Origin: Chitinophaga sp. H8
Lineage (GTDB): Bacteria; Bacteroidota; Bacteroidia; Chitinophagales; Chitinophagaceae
Direction: 5' to 3'
Length of the DNA stretch: 64,000 nt
NCBI RefSeq assembly: GCF_040567655.1
Contig: NZ_JBEXAC010000001.1
Location: 1 to 64,000 of the forward strand
Shown: positions 15,632-24,173 of the stretch, one piece after another
Numbering within the stretch: position 1 is the stretch's first letter
Layout: each line of letters begins with the position of its first letter
Translations under genes and position numbers: made by a program
Notes under the pieces: model-generated
Told to the model about the DNA's origin: nothing
Database searches by the model: none
The model's input: the letters and a program-made list of their open reading frames with translations, nothing else

Positions 15632-16606
15632 TCATGTATAAATTATAATAGCAGTTAAAGCGGCTACACTGATCAATATCCAAAGTAGTATACCCTGGAG
15701 CATGGGTTGCCAGCCAATACCCTGCAATGCCTGTCTGGTCATAGTGGCACCAATAAAAAACAGGGTGAGGGAGAGGCCTGTTTTGGCAGCTTGTACCAGG
15801 TAAGAACTTATATGCTGTACAGCAGGCATATAAGTGTTTAAGAGCATGGCCAGCAGGAAAATACCGATGAACCAGGGGAGCTTGATTTGCTTACTGCTAT
15901 TCCTGAAAAGGAGGGCTGTAATAATTGCTACAGGAATGATCCATAGTGCGCGGGACAGCTTTACGGCAGTAGCTACTTCCAGTGCCGTTGCCCCGTATTT
16001 GTTGGCTGCCCCTATTACAGAGCTGGTGTCGTGAATAGCAATGGCACTCCATAGTCCAAACTGTGTTTGGGAAAGCTGCAGCCATTGCCCTACAAAAGGG
16101 AAGATAAACAATGCCGCCGCATTCAGGATAAATATGGTACCCAGTGCAACTGAAATTTGTTGGTCATTTGCCTTGATAACGGGAGCGATGGCCGCAATGG
16201 CGCTTCCCCCGCAAATGGCAGTGCCGGATGCTACGAGGTAAGCTGTCTTCCTTTCTATGCGCAGAAATTTTCCCAGGAGGATGCCAAAAAAGAGGGTACC
16301 TATGATAGAAGCCACTGTAAACAAAAATCCCTGTTTACCGGTTTGAAGGGCGCTGTGCAGGTTCATACCAAATCCCAGCCCGACTACAGATAGTTGTAAT
16401 AACCAGTGGGTGGCCTTATGGGTAAAAGCAGCAAAAGGGTTGCCTATTGTTTGTGCCAGGGCTAATCCCATGAGCAATGCTGCCGGAGGTGGTATTACCG
16501 GAAGGAGACTGATCCCGGCGGCAGCAATAAAAAGCATACGATTGCTTTTCCTCCCTGCACGTAGTGTTTTAAATGGAGTATGAATGGTTGGTTTTGCCTG
16601 TTGCAT
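15632..16606 (-). CDS. YeiH-family putative sulfate exporter
   Basis: About 324 residues from the ATG at 16606 (MQQAKPTI); an 18-residue upstream extension in frame is less likely because it is polar and has no initiation signal. It is a multi-pass inner-membrane protein with around ten hydrophobic segments. Family-typical motifs are GLGFGMNLHSAL, SGTAICGGSAIAAIAPVI and AIHDTSSVIGAA (PF03601). The transport substrate is not established for most members; sulfate or sulfonate export is the usual annotation. Two LysR-box-like inverted repeats lie 75-115 bp upstream, matching the usual control of this family by LysR regulators, although no LysR gene is present in the window. Confidence 0.9.
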   Translation of the reverse strand: MQQAKPTIHTPFKTLRAGRKSNRMLFIAAAGISLLPVIPPPAALLMGLALAQTIGNPFAAFTHKATHWLLQLSVVGLGFGMNLHSALQTGKQGFLFTVASIIGTLFFGILLGKFLRIERKTAYLVASGTAICGGSAIAAIAPVIKANDQQISVALGTIFILNAAALFIFPFVGQWLQLSQTQFGLWSAIAIHDTSSVIGAANKYGATALEVATAVKLSRALWIIPVAIITALLFRNSSKQIKLPWFIGIFLLAMLLNTYMPAVQHISSYLVQAAKTGLSLTLFFIGATMTRQALQGIGWQPMLQGILLWILISVAALTAIIIYT

Positions 16607-16680
16607 ATCATCACTATTGTTTCGTAGGGCAAAGGTCCATACATACCTGTGGCAAGTCAAATGGTATAAAGTGATGTTTG

Positions 16681-16719
16681 ATAACTTAAAGTTATGATGT
16701 TTATAGCTAAATGCTATAA
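16681..16719. promoter_or_regulatory. Two LysR-box-like inverted repeats upstream of yeiH
   Basis: ATAAC-N5-GTTAT (16681-16695) and TTATAGC-N5-GCTATAA (16701-16719) both have the T-N11-A dyad form of LysR-type binding sites and are spaced about two helical turns centre to centre. They lie upstream of the yeiH start on its own strand. The second abuts the terminator of the preceding gene. Confidence 0.5.
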
Positions 16720-16747
16720 AAAACCGGGATGCTTTATCCCGGTTTTT
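16719..16747 (-). terminator. Intrinsic terminator of the SH3-like lipoprotein gene
   Basis: Arms AAAAACCGGGAT (16719-16730) and ATCCCGGTTTTT (16736-16747) form a 12-bp stem with a GCTTT loop. The minus-strand transcript ending at 16777 runs into it and then into a T-tract. Confidence 0.9.
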
Positions 16748-16776
16748 GGTTTGAATATTTATTTAAAAGCAGTGTT

Positions 16777-17598
16777 TTAATCTACTGCTGTAATAAAGGC
16801 ATTAAATTTCCTGATGTAATCTTCCTGTATTTTTTTATCCGTTCCATTGAAGAAGTTGACCGCAAAATCTCTTTTGAGCTTGCGTTTGCCGGTGCCTGCC
16901 AGCTCCAGCGGACGTGCATGTACTACCCCTATCAGTTTGTTCTGATGAAATACCAGTACCAGTCTGTATAAGGGGGAAATATCTTCTATGCCGCTTTCAT
17001 AGTTAAAATACTGCACAAAGGGTGTGAATTGTTTATCCTCTTCCAATTTAAAATTCTTAATAAAAGGCTTAATATCGTTTATACTATTCCCGTTATGCTG
17101 TTTCAGGTACAGGGGAAGTGCATTTTCGATGATAGTACCGGTTCTGATATTGTTTATCCGGGTAAAGCCATTGATGGTAGCCCACATGCGTTTACCATTA
17201 GTAGCGGGGAATATCTTTATATCCTGGAGTATTTCGCCCACCAGTATGCCTTCCATTTTTATTTTGCGTCCTTTTTTCAGAATAGGGCGTTGGTATTCCT
17301 GTTGGGTGATATCTATATCTATGGATACAGGGTACCAGCCATTGCTGGCAGGAGCACAGTTTACCCGTACATAATCATTGAGTGAAAAGATCACATCTCC
17401 GTCAATGGTATTCCTGATGTTGGCTGGACCACTGATCCTTTCGCCCACTACCGGGGATGCTGGTGCCGGGGGAGGCGTTGTTTTTTTCTTTTGAGTGGTA
17501 GTATTGTCTGTTGGTTTATTTTTTTTGCCTGGTTTATTGTTTTGCTCGCAGGCAATTAATAATAACATGCTGCAAAGCAGGTACAGTAATTGTTTCAT
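16777..17598 (-). CDS. Lipoprotein with an SH3-like N-terminal domain
   Basis: 273 residues. The signal peptide ends in the lipobox LIAC (cysteine at about residue 17). A Lys/Pro/Thr-rich tether (KKNKPTDNTTTQKKKTTPPP) lifts the rest away from the membrane. Residues about 50-95 (GERISGPANIRNTIDGDVIFSLNDYVRVN, then NGWYPVSI) look like a bacterial SH3 domain. The remainder, rich in strands, matches nothing I recognise. It is monocistronic with its own terminator. A cell-wall or glycan-binding role is possible but unproven. Confidence 0.78.
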   Translation of the reverse strand: MKQLLYLLCSMLLLIACEQNNKPGKKNKPTDNTTTQKKKTTPPPAPASPVVGERISGPANIRNTIDGDVIFSLNDYVRVNCAPASNGWYPVSIDIDITQQEYQRPILKKGRKIKMEGILVGEILQDIKIFPATNGKRMWATINGFTRINNIRTGTIIENALPLYLKQHNGNSINDIKPFIKNFKLEEDKQFTPFVQYFNYESGIEDISPLYRLVLVFHQNKLIGVVHARPLELAGTGKRKLKRDFAVNFFNGTDKKIQEDYIRKFNAFITAVD

Positions 17599-17709
17599 GG
17601 TTCTTCCAATGGTTAATGTCCGGGCACAAGGTATTGATTAAATTACAAACAGTGTGGTACTGTGCGCAGCAGATAATATATTGTAAATAAAAGTGGGTAA
17701 CAGTAATAG

Positions 17710-18264
17710 TTATAGTTTGGCCTCTTCTGTTCCTTCTTCTTCTTCCCAGTCACCCTCTTCTTCTTCCCAATCTTCTTCTTCTTCTTGCAACAAACTTTCA
17801 TCAGAGCCGGGTTCTATATTTTTTTCCCGCCAGAACGCAACGATTTCTGCTGCTTTTGCTGCTACAGGAGCAAATGACTCGATGGTTTGGCCTTCAAAGA
17901 AAACAGTAACGTCCAGTTCTGCTTTCATTTTATTGAAACAGGTTTCCAGCAGGGCCAGTTTATCGGGGGCATTCCTTAAAGCACTGTAAGAAAGCCGGGC
18001 AGCATCAAAGGGGCCGCTATGGTGGAATACTTCTTCATCGCGTATCATAGGAAACAGCCATACGATGACATCATCACCACCTTCTTCGTCATTCAGTATG
18101 CCAAAGAAGTCGTCCAGTTGTTCAAATCCCAGCGGAGCCAGTTGTTCAAACGCCCTGTTTTTTGGAGGGAATTTGGGGTGTTCTTCCCCTACAATTAAAA
18201 AAAGGTCGCCAAACCTGGGTTTCTCCTTAGTGAATCTGAAATCAATTAAAATGTCATTTTCCAT
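17710..18264 (-). CDS. Hypothetical acidic protein with Glu-rich C-terminal repeat
   Basis: 184 residues, no signal peptide, probably cytoplasmic. The first about 150 residues have a mixed alpha/beta look (IDFRFTKEKPRFGDLFLIV, then DVIVWLFPMIRDEEVFHHSG) that I cannot place in a family. The C terminus is a near-perfect run of DWEEEEG units (EEEEDWEEEEGDWEEEEG), coded by CTTCTT-type microsatellite DNA on the plus strand and so prone to length change. Very negative tails can act as chaperone-like or nucleic-acid-mimic segments, but no evidence for either is seen. Confidence 0.7.
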   Translation of the reverse strand: MENDILIDFRFTKEKPRFGDLFLIVGEEHPKFPPKNRAFEQLAPLGFEQLDDFFGILNDEEGGDDVIVWLFPMIRDEEVFHHSGPFDAARLSYSALRNAPDKLALLETCFNKMKAELDVTVFFEGQTIESFAPVAAKAAEIVAFWREKNIEPGSDESLLQEEEEDWEEEEGDWEEEEGTEEAKL

Positions 18265-18342
18265 GTGATGGTAGTTTCTACTTTAACTGCTCTAATTTAA
18301 GCACTAAATCGGAAAAGAAAGCGACTTTATCATAATTCAAAT

Positions 18343-18375
18343 AAAAACGCCACGGGTATGAACCGCAGCGTTTTT
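18343..18375 (-). terminator. Intrinsic terminator of nagB
   Basis: AAAAACGC (18343-18350) pairs with GCGTTTTT (18368-18375), with an inner GGGT/ACCG-type stem. On the minus strand the hairpin ends in a T-run. It lies 73 bp past the nagB stop codon. Confidence 0.8.
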
Positions 18376-18447
18376 ATCAATTTTATAATCCGGTACTGCA
18401 TCGGGAAGCAACTGAAGCGTTGCTGTTCCGGGCAGTAGTTTGCTTTC

Positions 18448-20373
18448 TTACATGAAGTGGTAGCGTACAAAGGCTTCCATAGCCGCATACTGCTGTAATC
18501 CCAGTTTGTCGTACAGGGAAGCGGTATTGGCATTCCGGTCTTCTGCACGTTGCCAGAACTCGCGCAGATCGGTTCCCTGGAAGGGTACCACATCTTTCTG
18601 GCTCTGGTGAATGAAGATCCCCAGGCGTTTTTGCAATACCTGGTCAGGGCTCATGGGCACTGCCATTTCAATTTCGTGGATTTCCCACTCCTGCCATGCA
18701 CCTTTATACAGCCAAACCCAGCAATCCTTCATCCACGCTTCGTGTTTCAGCCGGTCTATTGCAGCGAAGATCACATCCAGGCATACTTTGTGGGTACCAT
18801 GTGGATCGGCGAGGTCGCCGGCGCAGAAGATCTGCTGAGGTTTCAGCTTTTGGAGCAGGTCTACCGTCAGTTGAATATCTTCTTCTCCCATTGGTTTCTT
18901 TTCCACCAGGCCGGTTTCATAGAAAGGCAGGTTCTGGAAGTGTGCATTTTCATCTTTGATACCTACGTAACGGCAGGTAGCCTTTGCCTCACAACGGCGG
19001 ATGAGGCCCTTGATAGCACGTATTTCAGGTGTATCTTTCTGGCTTGGTTTTTTAATATTGATGAAAGCGCGGGCATCTTCCAATATCTGGGAGCTTTTGC
19101 TGCGGTCAATATCAAACATCCCTTCAAAACCTACAGCAAAGTCAATGAAACGCAGCAGGAACTCATCGGTAACAGCAATGTTGCCGGAGGTCTGGTAAGC
19201 TACATGTACATCATGGCCTTGTTCGTGCAGGCGGATAAAAGTACCCCCCATGGAAATGATATCATCATCCGGGTGTGGGGAGAAGATCAGGGCGCGCTTG
19301 CTGGCAGGCTCTGAACGTTCCGGGTGGTTAGGCAGCGGTGCACCAGGCTTACCACCAGGCCAGCCGGTGATCGTATCGCGGATACCGTTAAATTCTTCAA
19401 TATTCAGTTCATAAGCAGAACCATATTGAACGATCAGGTCGTTGAGTCCGTTTTCGTTGTAATCTCTATCAGTAAGCGTCAGGATAGGCTTATTCAGTTT
19501 CAGAGCCAGTCCTGTTACCGCTTTGCGGATCAGTTTAGGTGTCCATTCGCAATCACCGGTGAGCCAGGGCTCATTGAAGCGGGTCAGCTCCTGGGAAGCC
19601 TGCTCATCTATTACAAACTTGCAGTTAGGATGCTGCTGGAGCAAAGATGCAGGTACCTGATCAGTGCTGTGTCCTTCTACGGAACGGCGTACAATCTTCG
19701 CTTTATGCGATCCCCAGGCCATCAGTATTACGCTTTTGGCTTTGAAAATGCTGCTGATACCCATGGTGATAGCCAAACGGGGTACCTGGCTCATGTTGGG
19801 GAACTCGTAGGCATTGGCCAAACGGGTAGAGTTGTCCAGGGTTACGAGGCGGGTGTGGGAATTAATGTTGGCACCTGGCTCATTAAAGCCAATATGGCCG
19901 TTATTGCCAATGCCAAGTATCTGCAAATCCATACCACCAGCTGCTTCTATGCGCTTTTCGTAGTCTTCGCAATACTGTTTAATCTTTTCTTTAGGTACAG
20001 TACCATCTGGAATATGGTAATTGCCTTCCGGGATGTCAATATGGTTAAACAGCTGTTCTTTCATGAACCTGTTGTAACTCTGTAATGCATCCGGTTCAAT
20101 GGGATAGTATTCATCCAGGTTAAAAGTAACCACATTCTTAAAGCTCAATCCTTCTTCCTTATGTAAGCGAACCAGCTCGGCATAAAGGTATTTGGGAGTG
20201 GAGCCGGTAGCCATGCCTAAAACACAATTTTGTTTAGCGGCTTGTTTTTCTCTGATGAGTGTAGCAATTTCCTGTGCAACTGCCTTGGAACCCTCTTTGG
20301 CAGAGGGATGTATTTCCACAGCGATCTGCTCAAAACTGTCAATCAGTTCGATTTCCTGGTGATTAAGCGTCAT
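18448..20373 (-). CDS. nagB: Glucosamine-6-phosphate deaminase fused to a PIG-L deacetylase-like domain
   Basis: 641 residues, about twice the length of a plain NagB. Residues about 1-290 are glucosamine-6-phosphate deaminase (GlcN-6-P to fructose-6-P plus ammonia): GMATGSTPKYLYAEL, VVTFNLDEYYPI and GIGNNGHIGFNEPG, with Asn where E. coli NagB has Asp141. Residues about 365-641 are PIG-L/LmbE-like: SPHPDDDIISMGG carries the metal-binding His-Pro-Asp-Asp, and DPHGTHKVC carries the later histidines, so the metal site looks intact. This long form is common in Bacteroidota. The second domain could deacetylate GlcNAc-6-P, which would explain the lack of nagA nearby (inference). It supports the hexosamine salvage genes at 39.5-48.4 kb. 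Confidence 0.93.
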   Translation of the reverse strand: MTLNHQEIELIDSFEQIAVEIHPSAKEGSKAVAQEIATLIREKQAAKQNCVLGMATGSTPKYLYAELVRLHKEEGLSFKNVVTFNLDEYYPIEPDALQSYNRFMKEQLFNHIDIPEGNYHIPDGTVPKEKIKQYCEDYEKRIEAAGGMDLQILGIGNNGHIGFNEPGANINSHTRLVTLDNSTRLANAYEFPNMSQVPRLAITMGISSIFKAKSVILMAWGSHKAKIVRRSVEGHSTDQVPASLLQQHPNCKFVIDEQASQELTRFNEPWLTGDCEWTPKLIRKAVTGLALKLNKPILTLTDRDYNENGLNDLIVQYGSAYELNIEEFNGIRDTITGWPGGKPGAPLPNHPERSEPASKRALIFSPHPDDDIISMGGTFIRLHEQGHDVHVAYQTSGNIAVTDEFLLRFIDFAVGFEGMFDIDRSKSSQILEDARAFINIKKPSQKDTPEIRAIKGLIRRCEAKATCRYVGIKDENAHFQNLPFYETGLVEKKPMGEEDIQLTVDLLQKLKPQQIFCAGDLADPHGTHKVCLDVIFAAIDRLKHEAWMKDCWVWLYKGAWQEWEIHEIEMAVPMSPDQVLQKRLGIFIHQSQKDVVPFQGTDLREFWQRAEDRNANTASLYDKLGLQQYAAMEAFVRYHFM

Positions 20374-20512
20374 TGTAAGCGTTTTTTATTAGATGCGATT
20401 TAAAAACGAGCCGGAAAATTAAAGAAAATACAGCTATCCTGTATATAATTTTATATGGTTTTGAAATTTTTAACGCTTTTTATGAAGCCAGGCCGCATAA
20501 ACAGATGAAATT

Positions 20513-20552
20513 AAAAAACAGCATGGGACCAGCCTTTTCAGACCAGTCCCAT
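20513..20552 (-). terminator. Terminator of the FecR-SusCD-thioredoxin operon
   Basis: ATGGGAC (20523-20529) pairs with GTCCCAT (20546-20552), and on the minus strand a T-run (20513-20518) follows. It lies downstream of the last thioredoxin gene, which ends at 20604. Confidence 0.7.
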
Positions 20553-20603
20553 CCTTTTCAGGCATTTTAGCCCCGGATGAGATCATCCGGTATGCTATTG
20601 TGC

Positions 20604-21803
20604 TTATGTACCTAATACTGCCTGCAGTTTTTTATCCATAGCGGCATCATCTTCCCCACCTCCGCCATAACGGCCTATTATCATGCCCTGAGGGTCAATG
20701 AGTATCTTGGTGGGCAGGGAATGAATACCAAATTTGTCACTGATATCTTCCGGATTGGGCTCATTACGTTGTCTTTTTTCCATATTCAGGCCACGTAAGA
20801 TGTGTTTCCAGATACCGATGCCATCCTGTGCAACTGCCTTTTTCCAGTCGGCCGGGCGGCTGTCATCATCCGAGATACCTATAATTTCAAGTCCTTTATC
20901 CTTGTATTGTGCATACAATGATTTCAGGTGTGGGTTGCCTTTACGGCAGGGGCCGCACCAGCTGGCCCAGAAATCAACCAGTACATATTTCCCTTTGAAG
21001 TCATTTAAGCTCAGCGGCTGTCCGTTAATGTCAGTACTACTGAAAACAAAAGCGGGGCTACCGGGAGAGCCACTGCGTAAGCCATCCAGTTCTTTCCGGA
21101 TTTCCTTGCCGTAGCCACTTTGCTGCAGGGTCGCCGGCATCTTGCTATAGTAGGCTTCTCCTTCCTGTAAAGGCATACCGCTGATACGGAAGCGTAACAG
21201 GTAGGCTGTCACATAAGATCCTGGATGTTGGGTGATGAAATCCTTATCCAGCACTTCCATTTTTTCATAGAATGGTTCCATGTCCTCCTTTACCTTGTCC
21301 AGTTGGTCCAGCATACCTGCCAGCGTAGCGCTGTCCTTTTTGGCTTTGCGGGCGGCAATGTACGCCAGGTTGAGTTTGTTGTAATGGTCCGACAGGGGAG
21401 CCAGCTGATCAGTAACAGGTTTTCTGGCAGCATTCAGTATTTCAAAATCATCCTGTGCTTTGGAGCCCTTCATGGTGGCCGCCTTCAGGTTTCCCTTTTT
21501 GAGGGAGGCTGTCAGGGTGCCAGGTTCCAGAAAAAAGCTGGCTGCATCGTCATCGATAGACATGGGGCCAGGCCTGCTCAGGAACATATTAGCCATAGAA
21601 GGGCCATCAATATTACCTTTGAAGGTAAACCTGCCTTGGAGCAGGCGGGCGCTATCCATTTTATAATTATCTCCTCCGGGAGAATAAGACAGGTAAACAT
21701 ATCCGGTTTGTTTGCCATCCACCTTACCGGTAAGCGTGAAAGGCTGTGCCTGTACGGAGGCTTGCAGCAGGCCGGCGGCGGCTATCAGAGCAAGTGTTTT
21801 CAT
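20604..21803 (-). CDS. Exported DUF4369-thioredoxin (TlpA-like) protein
   Basis: 399 residues. A signal peptide (about 1-19, ending SVQA) gives periplasmic or surface location. Residues about 22-115 are the DUF4369 beta-domain (FTLTGKVDGKQTGYVYLSY). A helical linker follows, then a TlpA/AhpC-type thioredoxin domain from about 245 with active site FWASWCGPCRKGNPHL. HSLPTKILIDPQG carries the cis-proline block. It is the last of three tandem relatives in this operon. Its closest sister is the protein at 58479 in the second SusCD locus, with long matching stretches such as GNPHLK and YGIHSLPTKI. It is probably a thiol-disulfide reductase; the substrate is unknown. Confidence 0.92.
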   Translation of the reverse strand: MKTLALIAAAGLLQASVQAQPFTLTGKVDGKQTGYVYLSYSPGGDNYKMDSARLLQGRFTFKGNIDGPSMANMFLSRPGPMSIDDDAASFFLEPGTLTASLKKGNLKAATMKGSKAQDDFEILNAARKPVTDQLAPLSDHYNKLNLAYIAARKAKKDSATLAGMLDQLDKVKEDMEPFYEKMEVLDKDFITQHPGSYVTAYLLRFRISGMPLQEGEAYYSKMPATLQQSGYGKEIRKELDGLRSGSPGSPAFVFSSTDINGQPLSLNDFKGKYVLVDFWASWCGPCRKGNPHLKSLYAQYKDKGLEIIGISDDDSRPADWKKAVAQDGIGIWKHILRGLNMEKRQRNEPNPEDISDKFGIHSLPTKILIDPQGMIIGRYGGGGEDDAAMDKKLQAVLGT

Positions 21804-21829
21804 GATACTATCTATATATGGATGAAAGA

Positions 21830-22921
21830 TTAGTTAAGTACTTCTGCCAGTTTTTTATGCAGGGCTTCTCCTCTCAGGTCCTTGGCAATGATGATACCTT
21901 CCGGATTTACGAGGAAAGAAGAAGGAATGGCCTGAATGCCGTATTGGGAGGCTACTTCATTCCGGAAGCCTTTCAGATCTGACAGCTGTATCCAGGGCAT
22001 ACCATCTTCTTTAATAGCCTGGTTCCATTTTTCTGCATTATCATCCAGGGATACACCTACAACAGTAAAGTTCTTATCCTTGTAAGCATTGTACGCCTTC
22101 AGCACATTAGGATTTTCTCCTCTGCAGGGACCACACCAGCTGGCCCAGAAGTCGAGCAGTACATATTTTCCTTTAAAGTCAGATAATTTAACCGGCTTGC
22201 CATTTACATCTGCCTGGGTGAAATCGATCATAGGCTGCCCGATAGCGCTTTTCTTCAGTATGGCCAGTCTGGCTGCTAGCCGCTGACCGGTAGCTGTTTG
22301 CTGGGCAGCAGGATCCAGTTTTTGATACAGGCTGTCCAGTTCCTTATAATCGCCCATTACTGCCATATCGGAGAGCATAGACAAACTTACCGGGCTTTTA
22401 GGATGGGTAGTGATATAGTTCATGGTTTTACCTCTGCGTTGCTTACGAAGTTCAGCCGCTTTGGCTTCTAATGCTGCCATGGCAGTATCATTATCTTTTA
22501 TCTTATCGTAATTTTCATACAGCTGCTCTTCCTGGTCGGTAATGTTTTTGATGGAAGCCTGATAAGCAACCATTTCATCGTGACTGGCAGAGCCGGTCAC
22601 TTTCAGGTTACTCAGCGAGTCGGCATGCCCACTCATATGGATATCCGCATTTTCCAGGAAAAAGTCTACATACCTGTTGGAAAACATCAGGTAGGCTTTT
22701 ATGGGTTCTGTTACCTTCCCGGTCCAGGTAAATTTGCCATCCTTGATATGGATGGTATCTGTTTTGGCAGAGTCTGCCACGGGGGTAGACAGGTATACCA
22801 CGGTGTCTTTCAATCCGGTAATGTCGGCCGTAATAGTGGCGTTATCGTTTTTAACAGGTCCGCAGGCATATACCGCGGTAGCCATCAGGCAGGCGACTAT
22901 TTTGTTGGTGTGGTTCATCAT
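21830..22921 (-). CDS. DUF4369-thioredoxin (TlpA-like) lipoprotein
   Basis: 363 residues. The signal peptide ends in VYAC, a lipobox, so this member is lipid-anchored, unlike its neighbours. The N-terminal DUF4369-like domain (ATITADITGLKDTVVYLST) is followed by a coiled, charged region rich in Glu, Lys and Ala (about 125-170), then a thioredoxin domain with FWASWCGPCRGENPN and IQAIPSSFLVNPEG. It is the middle gene of three, spaced 26 and 28 bp from its neighbours. The soluble plus anchored mix suggests action at different places in the envelope. Confidence 0.92.
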   Translation of the reverse strand: MMNHTNKIVACLMATAVYACGPVKNDNATITADITGLKDTVVYLSTPVADSAKTDTIHIKDGKFTWTGKVTEPIKAYLMFSNRYVDFFLENADIHMSGHADSLSNLKVTGSASHDEMVAYQASIKNITDQEEQLYENYDKIKDNDTAMAALEAKAAELRKQRRGKTMNYITTHPKSPVSLSMLSDMAVMGDYKELDSLYQKLDPAAQQTATGQRLAARLAILKKSAIGQPMIDFTQADVNGKPVKLSDFKGKYVLLDFWASWCGPCRGENPNVLKAYNAYKDKNFTVVGVSLDDNAEKWNQAIKEDGMPWIQLSDLKGFRNEVASQYGIQAIPSSFLVNPEGIIIAKDLRGEALHKKLAEVLN

Positions 22922-22949
22922 AATTGTTGGTTTATTGAATAGTAATCAA

Positions 22950-24158
22950 TTATTGTTTCGGAAAAAGATCGCCATAAAGGTTGATCAGACGGATGTCCAT
23001 CCAGGACCCACGCATATTACGGGTTACCAGCTTTCCCTGCGGATCAAATAACAGGCAGGAGGGGATCCCTCTTATCCGGTAGGTTTTAGCGAGCTCGCTG
23101 TCAAATGCTTTCAGATCTGATAGTTGTGGCCATTCCAGTTTTTCTTCTCCGATAGCTTTTTCCCAGTTAGCCTTCTCATCATCCATAGAAATACCTACAA
23201 TATCAAATCCTTTTTCATGATAGAGCTGGTATACTTCTTTAAGATGTGGAATGTCTGCACGGCAGGGACCACACCAGGAAGCCCAGAATTCAAACAACAC
23301 ATATTTTCCTTTACCGATATAGTCTTTTAACTGGTGTTGTTTGCCATCCGGATCAGTCAGCGTAAAATTGATTACATCGGAACCTACAGCTGTTTGTTTA
23401 TTGAGGGCTGCTTTTTCCAGAAAATGATTCGTCAGCAATCCCTTTTGAGCTACTCCGGCAAAGTGTTGGGTAAGCTGGTCAATCTCTGCAGTCGTGATAT
23501 TGCTTTGCCCTGCCGTCTGTAAAGCAATATATGCCAGTACTTCGGAAACAGGATTGTTGAGCACAAACTGCATCATATATTCCTTGCGTTTATCATCTGA
23601 GATGTCCATCTTTTTGCAAACTTCCATGCCTATCTCCTTGGGACCTTTTGCTTTATCTTTTCCAGGATTCAGGTAGGCGACGTAATCTTTGAAGAGGCTG
23701 TTTTTTTCATCATCAAATACACTTTTCTGCTGATAGTAACGGAGGAATAAATCATTGCTCCGGGAGCCATCTACCTTTGCCGCCAGGGAGGTACCACCAC
23801 CCTGGTACAGGTCTATACCCTTTTTAAGACTGTCGTATACGGCAGTGACTTTGATCGTTGAATTTTCAATAAACAGGTTGATGAGGCGGTCCATCCAGAT
23901 TCTTTCTGTTTCTTCTTCATTTTTAAATACCAGTGAATAAAAGCGTGGAGATGCGGTATGCCCTTTGAACTCAAATGTGCCATTATGAATAATGGTACTA
24001 TCAAGAGGTTTTTTGCCAGGTATATCCGCATACTGCAGATATACTTTCTTTCCTTCTACATTACCGGTTATTTTCCCTTTGATATGAAAGGAATCCGGTG
24101 CATGAAAAGATAGTAGTGCAGTAGCTCCCAGAATAATCGCAAAGGATGTTTTTATCAT
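22950..24158 (-). CDS. Exported DUF4369-thioredoxin (TlpA-like) protein
   Basis: 402 residues with a signal peptide (about 1-19). DUF4369 at about 24-120 (FHIKGKITGNVEGKKVYLQY) precedes a helical middle and the thioredoxin domain, active site FWASWCGPCRADIPHL, with IRGIPSCLLFDPQG as the cis-proline block. That block contains an extra cysteine. It is the first thioredoxin gene after susD (15 bp gap) and is the most diverged of the three in its C-terminal part. Confidence 0.92.
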   Translation of the reverse strand: MIKTSFAIILGATALLSFHAPDSFHIKGKITGNVEGKKVYLQYADIPGKKPLDSTIIHNGTFEFKGHTASPRFYSLVFKNEEETERIWMDRLINLFIENSTIKVTAVYDSLKKGIDLYQGGGTSLAAKVDGSRSNDLFLRYYQQKSVFDDEKNSLFKDYVAYLNPGKDKAKGPKEIGMEVCKKMDISDDKRKEYMMQFVLNNPVSEVLAYIALQTAGQSNITTAEIDQLTQHFAGVAQKGLLTNHFLEKAALNKQTAVGSDVINFTLTDPDGKQHQLKDYIGKGKYVLFEFWASWCGPCRADIPHLKEVYQLYHEKGFDIVGISMDDEKANWEKAIGEEKLEWPQLSDLKAFDSELAKTYRIRGIPSCLLFDPQGKLVTRNMRGSWMDIRLINLYGDLFPKQ

Positions 24159-24173
24159 ATTAAAAGCGGTTTA

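Noticed and set aside
18550..20085. Two long open frames (254 and 253 codons) on the plus strand
   Set aside because: They lie entirely opposite the clear nagB-PIG-L gene, have no family motifs, and show the cysteine- and phenylalanine-rich makeup of antisense frames.
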